Position numbers and translations under genes: made by a program. Positions 52,225 to 59,451 of a stretch of DNA of 64,000 nt are shown in pieces. The stretch comes from Thalassobius sp. Cn5-15. Lineage in GTDB: Bacteria; Pseudomonadota; Alphaproteobacteria; Rhodobacterales; Rhodobacteraceae. The stretch lies in assembly GCF_022347685.1 (NCBI RefSeq), contig NZ_JAKRGF010000010.1:1-64000 (forward strand), in the 5' to 3' direction. Numbering within the stretch: position 1 is the stretch's first letter; every line of letters begins with the position of its first letter. The notes beneath the pieces were generated by a model, which had not been told where the DNA came from, ran no database searches, and worked only from the letters and a program-made list of their open reading frames with translations.

Positions 52225-53088
52225 CTATATTGCGCTGGCGCGTTGGCGTAGGGGCGAACGGTAGGCGCGCTGCACCCAAGAGGTGGGTAGGACGCGCAAC
52301 AACAACCGGGCCAGAGGGAAGACCAGCTGCGGTGATAGGACCCCGTGGTTGGCGCGCATGGCGCGGTAGTACCAACCCGCTTCCACCAATCCGCGTTTCA
52401 GATCGCGGCGACGGGTGTAGAAGTTTTCGCCAAGACGCCATTGAAACAGGCAGTCGGGCAGGTTGGCGATCCTGTGACCGCGTTCTAGCATGGTGACGAT
52501 CATCGCCAAATCCTCACTCAGATACGCTTGCGGATACCGGATTGCGGGATCCTCAAACACCGATCGGCGGAAGCAATAGCTGGGGTGCAGCACCGGATTG
52601 ATCTTGTGCGATACGGCAGCGATCTGATCGGCATTGGTGGGGAAGGAGCGGGGGGCGATCACATTGCCCTGTTCATCAATGTCCTGCGCCTGACAGCCGA
52701 CCAGTGATAGGTCAGTGTGTGTCTGCAGATAGGTGATTTGCGCTGCGAAACGGCCGGGTAAGGACACATCGTCACCATCCATGCGGAACACAAATTCCTC
52801 CCGTTCAAGGATATCGATCAGCCGGTTCAACGATCGCGCCAAACCTTGATTATAGGGATTGGCGATCACCCGATAAAACCGGTCGCGGTTCTGGTGTAGC
52901 CAACTGTCCTGCTGCGGACGCAGGGGACCATCGCAGCATAGGTAAACGCGGGGAATGAAATCGCCCATCTGCCCTTCGATTGAGGCAAGCGCAGTTTCGA
53001 AATGCCCCAGATCGTCAGTGCGATAAAGCGTCATGACCACGGCGACTGCTGGGCGGGCATATGGCGCGGTGTTTTGTGTGTCTTGCAT
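52225..53088 (-). CDS. Glycosyltransferase family 2
   Basis: A 287-residue GT-A-fold glycosyltransferase. VAVVMTLYRTDDLGHFETALASI is the nucleotide-binding start; FRMDGDDVSLPGRFAAQI is the DxD metal motif; VGCQAQDIDEQG and the acceptor block YLSEDLAMIVTML with the catalytic ED follow. There is no signal peptide, so it acts at the cytoplasmic side of the membrane on a lipid-linked intermediate. It is the first enzyme of the polysaccharide locus, separated from its other members by the spike genes. Confidence 0.88.
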   Translation of the reverse strand: MQDTQNTAPYARPAVAVVMTLYRTDDLGHFETALASIEGQMGDFIPRVYLCCDGPLRPQQDSWLHQNRDRFYRVIANPYNQGLARSLNRLIDILEREEFVFRMDGDDVSLPGRFAAQITYLQTHTDLSLVGCQAQDIDEQGNVIAPRSFPTNADQIAAVSHKINPVLHPSYCFRRSVFEDPAIRYPQAYLSEDLAMIVTMLERGHRIANLPDCLFQWRLGENFYTRRRDLKRGLVEAGWYYRAMRANHGVLSPQLVFPLARLLLRVLPTSWVQRAYRSPLRQRASAI

Positions 53089-53147
53089 CTGTTGTCCCCT
53101 CGTTCAGACGCGCATTGCGCGCGACCGGACAAGGCTACGTACGATAC

Positions 53148-53166
53148 GTTACCAATTGGTTAACCA
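53148..53166 (+). promoter_or_regulatory. CtrA-like box upstream of spike genes
   Basis: TTACCAATTGGTTAACCA fits the alphaproteobacterial CtrA site TTAA-N7-TTAAC with one mismatch, 42 bases upstream of the ATG at 53208. It also contains the 14-bp palindrome ATTGGTTAACCAAT (53155-53168). A closely related box occurs at 58319. Confidence 0.45.
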
Positions 53167-53207
53167 ATTCCACGGATGCTGCGAGAACCTCAAAAAAGGA
53201 GCATCCG

Positions 53208-53474
53208 ATGCCTGCACAAAATCAATTCGAAGGACGCAGCCCGACCCGTGCCGGAGGACCGGTTAATCTAGCTCAGATAACGCCTGATGATACCACTGAT
53301 TTGCCGGTGGTGTCGCAGTGGATCTATATCGGTGGTGCTGGGACGCTGCGGGTTACGACCCTGGGCGGACAGACCCTAACTCTGCCGAATTTGCATGTTG
53401 GCTGGCACCTGATGGAATTGGTGCGCATCCACGCCAGTGGCACTACGGCTACTGATCTGATTGTTGGGTGGTAA
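53208..53474 (+). CDS. Head-spike base protein (RCAP_rcc01079/GhsA-like)
   Basis: An 88-residue protein resembling the spike-base family named after R. capsulatus rcc01079. The middle carries ITPDDTTDLPVVSQWIYIGGAGTLRVTTLGGQTLTLPNL and the end VRIHASGTTATDLIVGW, the standard family pattern of a short beta-rich domain. In R. capsulatus the two spike proteins decorate the gene transfer agent head and bind the capsule. AAAAAAGGAG precedes the ATG at 53208. It is one base upstream of the fibre-like gene, so the two are an operon. No capsid, tail or terminase genes lie nearby. Confidence 0.8.
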   Translation: MPAQNQFEGRSPTRAGGPVNLAQITPDDTTDLPVVSQWIYIGGAGTLRVTTLGGQTLTLPNLHVGWHLMELVRIHASGTTATDLIVGW

Positions 53475-53475
53475 G

Positions 53476-54435
53476 ATGACAGTGGCTATTCGGGCTCTGA
53501 TCGCAGGGCAGGCGGCGCGGCGCACCAGCTACGCGTCCGGCGGGATAGAACCAGTGGCAGTCTGGGACTTTTCTGTCGGTCATTTCAGTCATGGCTTCAC
53601 CCTGTCACGACCTAGCGAGGCGGTGGGTTACGATGGGGCAGGGCGGTTTGTGGGCGCCGCGCCAGACGAGTTGCGCTACGACCGCCGTGGTCTTCTGCCT
53701 GCCGCCTTGTTTGAAGGTGCAGCCAGTAATCTGTTGAGCCACTCTGCCGCAGCTATCAGCAATGGTTGGGTGGGGGCAGGGGCCACGGCGGTGGATCTGT
53801 CGGGCAACGCCTTGGGACAGTTCCATGGTTGTGCCATTCAGGCGGTTGATGCGGCGTGGAACCGGTTGCAGCATGCAGCGACGCCAGCGTTGGTAAGTGG
53901 CGTGCCCTATCGGGTGACGCTGTGGTTTGCCTTCGGCACGGTGGCAAGCGGTCTGGTGGTTTTGCGCAACGATGCCACGGGCGATGAGACGCAGGTTTAT
54001 CTGACGCCCGGCGTGGCCAATTCCGGCATTCAAAACGCCGGGGCGATCACAGATCTGTCGATGGTGGAGGTGGGGGTCGATCAGGCGATCCATTTAAGTT
54101 TCACCTTTGTGCCGAATTTCGATGGTGGTGTGAGTTTTGGGTTCGGTCCTGGCAGTGATGTTGCGGGGGCCGAGGTGGTGCTGTTCGCCGCCCAGATGGA
54201 GGCCGGCACCGCCGCCAGCAGCTATATCCACAGTGGCGGCAGTCCGGCGCTGCGGGCGGCGGATCAAGTCGACTGGCAGGCGCCGACTGGTATTTACGAT
54301 CTGCGGTTGATGGATGGCGCAGGCGTGCAGGTCGATCAGTTGGCGGTCACGGTGGGGCCGGATTGGCAGCCGGCGCCGCATCCGTTGAGTGTGTCGCGGG
54401 TTTTGCTGTACCCGTCTGGGACACTGCCCTTGTGA
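53476..54435 (+). CDS. Head-spike fibre-like protein (GhsB-like)
   Basis: A 319-residue beta-rich protein. It opens with basic IRALIAGQAARRTSYASGG and continues with DFSVGHFSHGFTLSRPSEAVGYDGAG and RGLLPAALFEGAASNLLSHSAAAISNGWVG, then a jelly-roll-like domain ending AAQMEAGTAASSYIHSGGSPALRAADQV. The LL-E-ASNLL-S and QMEAGxxASSYI patterns are those of phage head-spike/fibre carbohydrate-binding domains. The role is probably receptor (polysaccharide) binding. It overlaps the glycosyltransferase gene on the other strand by 89 bp at the 3' end, which is unusual. Confidence 0.75.
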   Translation: MTVAIRALIAGQAARRTSYASGGIEPVAVWDFSVGHFSHGFTLSRPSEAVGYDGAGRFVGAAPDELRYDRRGLLPAALFEGAASNLLSHSAAAISNGWVGAGATAVDLSGNALGQFHGCAIQAVDAAWNRLQHAATPALVSGVPYRVTLWFAFGTVASGLVVLRNDATGDETQVYLTPGVANSGIQNAGAITDLSMVEVGVDQAIHLSFTFVPNFDGGVSFGFGPGSDVAGAEVVLFAAQMEAGTAASSYIHSGGSPALRAADQVDWQAPTGIYDLRLMDGAGVQVDQLAVTVGPDWQPAPHPLSVSRVLLYPSGTLPL

Positions 54436-55555
54436 GGGGGTGTATCAGCGCCACAACCTGCTGGACGAAGGCATCGTCGGTGGCCGCGCGATAGAGGTTC
54501 GGGTGATCCTCTATCCCTTCGCCGCCGACGGGGCTGACGACGGTGGGGATGTCGGCATCGATGGTTTCGAAAACCTTGATCTTCACCCCAGACCCCAACC
54601 GCAATGGCGCCGCCGCCAGATCAAGGGTGGCAAATGCGGCGGTGGGATCCTCTAGGAAGCCGGTGACATGGACATACTCGCTGCTCAACGCCTGAACCTC
54701 AGCGCTAGGATGGGCGCCGATGATCCATAGATGTGCGTGGGGATGTACCTGTCGGATACGGGGCAGCAGCACGTTGACCATGTGTTGTACTGCATCGATG
54801 TTTTCCTGTCGCGCCATATTGCCCCAATAGCCGATCCGCCCTGCGATGATGCGATCCGGACTACGTAGGGTGTTTGCGACGGTGACGGTGCCGCGGACCA
54901 CTTCGGCCTTTACCTCGGCTGCTGGTTGACGACGGGTGACGGCCTGTGCGTCTTCCTCTGTTAGGGTTCGCATTTGCGCAACGCGCGGCCAGACGATGTT
55001 TTCCCATAACCGCGTGCGCGCAGCCTCTAAGCCGTAGGCGTTGCGGCGTAGCCCGTGTGTTTGTGCTGCGTGACGCGCGAACAGGTTCGACACGATGTCA
55101 TGTTGGCGGAAAATCACCCGGGGCAGTGCTTTGATCGGCACCGCTGCCAGACCTTGGGCGAAATCGGCGTAGATGATATCAATCGACGGGTCGCTCAGCA
55201 GCGTCCGCATTAAGTGCCGTGCTGCCCATTTACGCGCAGCAACAAAATTCGGCCACCACGGCCAGCGCAGGGCCCCGAAGAAGCGGGCGGATTTGTCCAC
55301 CCGTTGCGGTGCCAGCACTGTCACATTGGCAGGCCAACCTGTGGGTTTCGGATCCAGGCGATCCAGATCATTGATGAAGTACAGGACCTGCACGGTGTGG
55401 TAACGTTTCGCCAGTGCCTCTATCTGGCGAAAAGCTAGTTTTTGGCCAGAGGAGGTGGCAGTTGCGCTTGGCTGGAAGCCGCAGACGTAGAGAAGCGTGG
55501 CCTCTGCCTCGGGTTTTGAGAGTGGAGCTGTCTTGGCAGTGGGAGTCTGTATCAT
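54347..55555 (-). CDS. Glycosyltransferase family 4 (GT-B)
   Basis: A 402-residue GT-B enzyme. N-terminal VCGFQPSATATSSGQKLAFRQIEALAKRYHTVQVLYF, C-terminal nucleotide-sugar domain IGYWGNMARQENIDAVQHMV, IIGAHPSAEVQALS, VTGFLEDPTAAF, then PLRLGSGVKIKVFETIDADIPTVVSPVGGEGI, the E-x7-E motif region. The last 25 or so residues are Ala/Thr/Pro-rich and overlap the spike-fibre gene on the opposite strand, so the true end of function is probably near residue 375. It works with the family 2 transferase, the flippase and the polymerase. Confidence 0.88.
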   Translation of the reverse strand: MIQTPTAKTAPLSKPEAEATLLYVCGFQPSATATSSGQKLAFRQIEALAKRYHTVQVLYFINDLDRLDPKPTGWPANVTVLAPQRVDKSARFFGALRWPWWPNFVAARKWAARHLMRTLLSDPSIDIIYADFAQGLAAVPIKALPRVIFRQHDIVSNLFARHAAQTHGLRRNAYGLEAARTRLWENIVWPRVAQMRTLTEEDAQAVTRRQPAAEVKAEVVRGTVTVANTLRSPDRIIAGRIGYWGNMARQENIDAVQHMVNVLLPRIRQVHPHAHLWIIGAHPSAEVQALSSEYVHVTGFLEDPTAAFATLDLAAAPLRLGSGVKIKVFETIDADIPTVVSPVGGEGIEDHPNLYRAATDDAFVQQVVALIHPLTRAVSQTGTAKPATHSTDAAPAANPAPP

Positions 55556-55575
55556 CGGATTAATGCCTTAACTAA

Positions 55576-56907
55576 TCAGCTAGTTACCGCGTCTCGACGC
55601 AATAATAAAATGCGCAGAGCGGCGAAAATAGAAGTGTCAAAGCCGGTGGCCCGTCGCGCCAGCGCCCAGAGTGTGACGGATTGCACTGACAAGAGCCCTG
55701 ACACCACCAGTGCCGCGCCCAGAACGCCGGACAGATAGATCACCATCGGCAGGCAGAGGAGCATTAACAGCAGCATCGTGGTCGAGACTTTGGCATGCAG
55801 ACGCTCATGTCCGGTCATGTTCAGCAGATCGCCACAAGGTCCCGCGCCCGCGTTGAACAGGTGGCCAACAGACAGGATCAACAACAGTGGCACGTGTTGC
55901 GTTAGCTTGGGATCAAGCACCTCCAGCACTTCTGCTCCCCATAGATAGAACAGGCCAAAAGCCATAAGCGCGGGCAGAAAGGCCAGCACCACGCCGGTAG
56001 AGGCGGCGGCCTGCGCTTGTGCAGGGTCCTTTCCGTAATAGGCGCGCGACAGGACTGGGCCCAGAAACACACTGATCGCGTTATGGGCAAATGACAGCAG
56101 GCTGGCGGTGCGAGAGAGTATGAAATAGGGCGCCGCCATTTCGGGGGAGATCATCAGCGCGACAAAGAGGATATCCAGATTGCTGAGTCCGTAGTTTGCT
56201 GTGGTGGACATCCAGATCGGACGGGTCACCTGCGTTAGCGGTTTGGTGTCCAATGGCGGTGCTGCGACTGGTTGCGCAGGCACCATCATGCGGCTACGCC
56301 AGCTTTGAACGCCAGCCATTGCGCCCAGTGACAGGCCAGCCATGACCATGAAGGTGGCGAAAGGCGCGGAGGGGTTCAGCGTACTGGCGATGACCACAAG
56401 CGGAAGGAGGCCAAGGCGCCACAGTACCTCTCGGGGTGCGATGGCCCAGAACAGACCGCCAAAACTACGCACTACCGCACCGTTTAGGTCAATCAGTACG
56501 TAAAATGGCAGTAACAGCAGACCCAGGCTGACCACTGACACTGTCTGTGCGACGCCCGCTTTGGCAGTCAATCCCGAAAGGATCAGTGCGAATGCCAACA
56601 GGGCTGCCGCAACACTGATCCCGATCGTCACCCGCATCGTGCGGCGTAGGGCATAGCGGATAATGGTGGATGTTTGTGCGCCTGATGCCTCTACTTGATC
56701 CTGGGGGATAAATCGCAAGAGTGCCATCGGCAGGCCCAGCCCGCAGAGCACACCAAGAAAGGTCAAGGCGCTGATAATACTGCCCCAATAACCAAACTCG
56801 CGGGCGGGCAGCCAACGGGCCAGCACGATAATACTGGCATAGGCAAGGATGGCACTGGCGATGCGTAGTGCCACAGCGATCAGGGATTTCGACAACAGGG
56901 ATTTCAT
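55576..56907 (-). CDS. Polysaccharide flippase (Wzx/MurJ-like, MATE superfamily)
   Basis: A 443-residue inner-membrane protein with about 12 to 14 hydrophobic segments (SLIAVALRIASAILAYASIIVLARWL and GSIISALTFLGVLCGLGLPMAL at the start, NYGLSNLDILFVALMISPEMAAPYFILSRTASLL in the middle). This is the Polysacc_synt (Wzx) pattern; it moves lipid-linked repeat units across the inner membrane. Its start overlaps the end of the upstream polymerase-like gene by four bases (ATGA). It is followed by the GT4 gene after 20 bases. Confidence 0.88.
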   Translation of the reverse strand: MKSLLSKSLIAVALRIASAILAYASIIVLARWLPAREFGYWGSIISALTFLGVLCGLGLPMALLRFIPQDQVEASGAQTSTIIRYALRRTMRVTIGISVAAALLAFALILSGLTAKAGVAQTVSVVSLGLLLLPFYVLIDLNGAVVRSFGGLFWAIAPREVLWRLGLLPLVVIASTLNPSAPFATFMVMAGLSLGAMAGVQSWRSRMMVPAQPVAAPPLDTKPLTQVTRPIWMSTTANYGLSNLDILFVALMISPEMAAPYFILSRTASLLSFAHNAISVFLGPVLSRAYYGKDPAQAQAAASTGVVLAFLPALMAFGLFYLWGAEVLEVLDPKLTQHVPLLLILSVGHLFNAGAGPCGDLLNMTGHERLHAKVSTTMLLLMLLCLPMVIYLSGVLGAALVVSGLLSVQSVTLWALARRATGFDTSIFAALRILLLRRDAVTS

Positions 56908-58337
56908 GCGGTGCCTCGCAGGAATTGAGGGTCGGATGACATACGTCCGGCCGCGGCAGAAGCGGGGCAGGGTGCCAGCATCGCCAGCGGGAAAATCAGG
57001 CAGGCCCAGCCAAAGAAAGAGGTGAGGATGCCGCCGTCAATCATGGCAGCAAGCGTAAAAAGCATGATGACGAATCGTGCTCTGGCACGATCGTGAACGG
57101 TGGGTTCCCAATGGTTGGCTTCATGCGGTGGAAACAGAAAGACGCGGGCTGTCGCATAGGCGAAATAGGCAAAGAGGGGCAGGCCCAGATACATCATCAA
57201 TCGCAGGGCAAGGCTCTTGGCCGTCAGCGCGTTGCCCAGGCGGATGTCATTTTGCACCTCCCAGAGGTGGGCGATATGGGCAATCTTCTCGGGGAAGAGA
57301 AACAGTTCGTTGGACCAGCCAACGCCTAGCCACGGGTTTTCTGCCACCAGCTGCAGCGCCGCCAGATTATAGGTGGTGCGGATGATGGTTGACGCATCCT
57401 CCTCCAGAGCGGTGAGGCGGACAAAGAATCCCTGTAGCACGCTGTCGCCCACAATCACCGCTGCCAGCAGCACCAGATAAGCAAGTGCCAAAGCCGACAG
57501 TCGTAGTCCGCCCGCCATCTGGCGGGAGGTAAGGATCATCACCAATGCCAGTGCCACCAGCAGGATGCCGATGATCGACAGCGTTGCCAGCGACAGCACT
57601 ATCGCTGCAATTGTTGCGACAGGGCGGCGAACACCGTCCAACGGGAACACCAGCCACGGCAGGAAATAAACCACCAGCAGTTTGCCAAACTCTGCTGGCT
57701 CCTGTGCGCTGCCGTTCATCCGGCCGAAGTGTTGCAGATAGGACAGATGGCCGGTGTCGCGCGTGCCCTCGACCACTGGGTGTAGCAGATCATAGAGAGG
57801 ATTGCCGACCAGATAGTGCGACACCTGTAACGCGCTGTAGCCCACCACGATCCAGAAACTGGCCACTATAGTGCGCTGAAACTGCATCCGGTCCATGTGT
57901 CGTGCCAGCGTATAAAGCGCGACCATCAGGGCAAAGATGAACAAAGGCACGATCGCCGTCACCATCGCCTTGTGCTGTGGCACCAGCCCGTAATCAAGCC
58001 CGATGTTCACGGGCACCAATAGCCGTGCCCCGTTCAGTACCGTCAACGTAGCCGCTAGCGACAGGATCATCCCGTAGCGGCGCAGCAATGCGGCCTGCGC
58101 ATTGCGTCCCAAAAGTGCTGTATGTGCCTGACCGGTTATAATCTGCACCCCCAGCAGCGGAAACAGCAACAGCAGCCCCGCATTAGAATCAAACCCGCCC
58201 AATAGGCCAACATGGCCGACGGCGCAGAACGGCAGGCAGAGCAGGAACAACTTGGCTAACACGCGAGCTCTTTTCGGGCAGTTGGGATTGGCAGTACCTC
58301 CAAAGGCCGCGAAGAAGGTTAATATTTGGTTAACCAC
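56904..58337 (-). CDS. O-antigen polymerase/ligase-like membrane protein (Wzy/WaaL type)
   Basis: A 477-residue protein with about 11 hydrophobic segments and a large periplasmic loop in the second half (containing VLQGFFVRLTALEEDASTIIRTTYNLAALQLVAENPWLGVGWSNELFLF). The IRTTY...NPWLGVG pattern is the Wzy/WaaL-family signature. The start is GTG at 58337; a CtrA-like box overlaps the first codons, so the true start may lie a little further in (for example near RVLAKLF). It is the first gene of the flippase-GT4 operon and probably polymerises or ligates the surface polysaccharide. Confidence 0.8.
   Translation of the reverse strand: MVNQILTFFAAFGGTANPNCPKRARVLAKLFLLCLPFCAVGHVGLLGGFDSNAGLLLLFPLLGVQIITGQAHTALLGRNAQAALLRRYGMILSLAATLTVLNGARLLVPVNIGLDYGLVPQHKAMVTAIVPLFIFALMVALYTLARHMDRMQFQRTIVASFWIVVGYSALQVSHYLVGNPLYDLLHPVVEGTRDTGHLSYLQHFGRMNGSAQEPAEFGKLLVVYFLPWLVFPLDGVRRPVATIAAIVLSLATLSIIGILLVALALVMILTSRQMAGGLRLSALALAYLVLLAAVIVGDSVLQGFFVRLTALEEDASTIIRTTYNLAALQLVAENPWLGVGWSNELFLFPEKIAHIAHLWEVQNDIRLGNALTAKSLALRLMMYLGLPLFAYFAYATARVFLFPPHEANHWEPTVHDRARARFVIMLFTLAAMIDGGILTSFFGWACLIFPLAMLAPCPASAAAGRMSSDPQFLRGTA
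58319..58336. promoter_or_regulatory. CtrA-like box at the start of the polymerase gene
   Basis: TTAATATTTGGTTAACCA contains a perfect TTAA-N7-TTAAC CtrA full site and matches the box at 53149-53166 at 15 of 18 positions. It overlaps the first codons of the GTG-started polymerase gene, so it would be a promoter element if translation starts further in. Confidence 0.45.
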
Positions 58338-58418
58338 TCGATATTGCGAGGCATTTCCGCATGTCCAAAGACCTCGCCGCTGAGCAACTGATCACAGTAA
58401 GGCGCTAGAGGATGCCCG

Positions 58419-59186
58419 TTAGCTATGCGTGGCGACGATGATTTGGGTATCGCATTGTGCGCAGGCAGCGGCGAAGGCCGCAGGCGGGGCTTTGTCTGTG
58501 ACGAATGTATCGATCTCTGGCATGCTGGCGATCTTGATCGGCGCCTTGCGGTCGAATTTGGACGCATCGGCGGCCAGAATAACCTTGTCGCTTCGGGCGA
58601 TTATCGCCTGGCTGACACCCACCTCGCGGGTGTCGAAATCTAGAATGTCTCCATCAGGATGCAGCGCCGAACAGCCGATGATCGCGTAATCGAAACGGAA
58701 GCGCGACACCGCCTCACGTGCCATCGCGCCGACCAGCCCCCCGTCTGCACGGCGCAGATCGCCGCCGGTGACGACCACCTCTGCCTCTGATTCATACATC
58801 AGCTTTTGCGCGATATTTAGGTTGTTTGTCACGATCAGCAGTCCGGTGTGGCGGCGCAGTTCAGCTGCGACCGCCTCGGTTGTGGTACCGATGTTGAGGA
58901 AGACGGAACAATCGTTGGGGATGTGTTTGACGCATTCGCGGGCGATGTCGACCTTGGACGACAGGTTCAGCTCTTGCCGTTCCATATAGCCTATGTTCAT
59001 CGTGGTGGAGGGCAGAACGGCACCGCCGTGCACCCGTTCCAGTTGCCCTGCCTCTGCCAGTTCGGTGAGATCGCGGCGAATCGTCTGTGGGGTGACGCCA
59101 AAGTAATCAACCAACATTTCGACGGTCACTTTGCCTTCGCGGCGGGCAATCTCGATAATTTCTGGCTTTCGCAGGGTTTGAACCAT
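58419..59186 (-). CDS. glpR: DeoR-family regulator of glycerol 3-phosphate genes
   Basis: A 255-residue repressor. The N-terminal DeoR helix-turn-helix (KPEIIEIARREGKVTVEMLVDYFGVTPQTIRRDLTELAEAG) is followed by a sugar-phosphate-binding sensor domain (FLNIGTTTEAVAAEL, LIVTNNLNIAQKL, GGDLRRADGGLVG, IGCSALHPDGDILDFD). The last two blocks are typical of GlpR. ATG 59186 has GGAGG upstream. It is divergent from glpD with two matching operator-like boxes between, which supports the role in repressing glpD-glpSTPQV when glycerol 3-phosphate is low. Confidence 0.9.
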   Translation of the reverse strand: MVQTLRKPEIIEIARREGKVTVEMLVDYFGVTPQTIRRDLTELAEAGQLERVHGGAVLPSTTMNIGYMERQELNLSSKVDIARECVKHIPNDCSVFLNIGTTTEAVAAELRRHTGLLIVTNNLNIAQKLMYESEAEVVVTGGDLRRADGGLVGAMAREAVSRFRFDYAIIGCSALHPDGDILDFDTREVGVSQAIIARSDKVILAADASKFDRKAPIKIASMPEIDTFVTDKAPPAAFAAACAQCDTQIIVATHS

Positions 59187-59218
59187 AGGGCCTCCGTCTT
59201 TCATCTGACCATAGTGGG

Positions 59219-59232
59219 TTCGTTTCGGTTCG
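59219..59232 (+). promoter_or_regulatory. GlpR operator candidate 1
   Basis: TTCGTTTCGGTTCG, 33 bases upstream of the glpR start. DeoR-type regulators commonly bind TTCG-rich direct repeats. It is the same as candidate 2 apart from one base, in opposite orientation. Confidence 0.55.
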
Positions 59233-59342
59233 CAACCGCTCTAATTTATTTTCGCTTCCGCTGTTGATAGACGCGCATATTTGCGATTCGGGTCAAACAT
59301 TGGACAAGAATTTCATTTTCTTGTCATAAGCTTATGTCGATA

Positions 59343-59356
59343 CGAACCAAAACGAA
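59343..59356 (-). promoter_or_regulatory. GlpR operator candidate 2
   Basis: Read on the minus strand this is TTCGTTTTGGTTCG, 95 bases upstream of glpD. The matching pair flanking a divergent promoter region suggests joint control, possibly with looping. Confidence 0.55.
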
Positions 59357-59451
59357 CAAAATTTTCTTCCATTTGCGCTCGTTTTCTGTTCAAAAGTTGC
59401 TGTGTTCTGAGGGCTGCCAGCGGCTGCAAGAGCCGCATTGGGAGGATAGCT

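Noticed and set aside
53208-54435. Prophage or complete gene transfer agent cluster
   Set aside because: Only the spike pair is present; no terminase, portal, capsid, tail or integrase genes are visible within the window.
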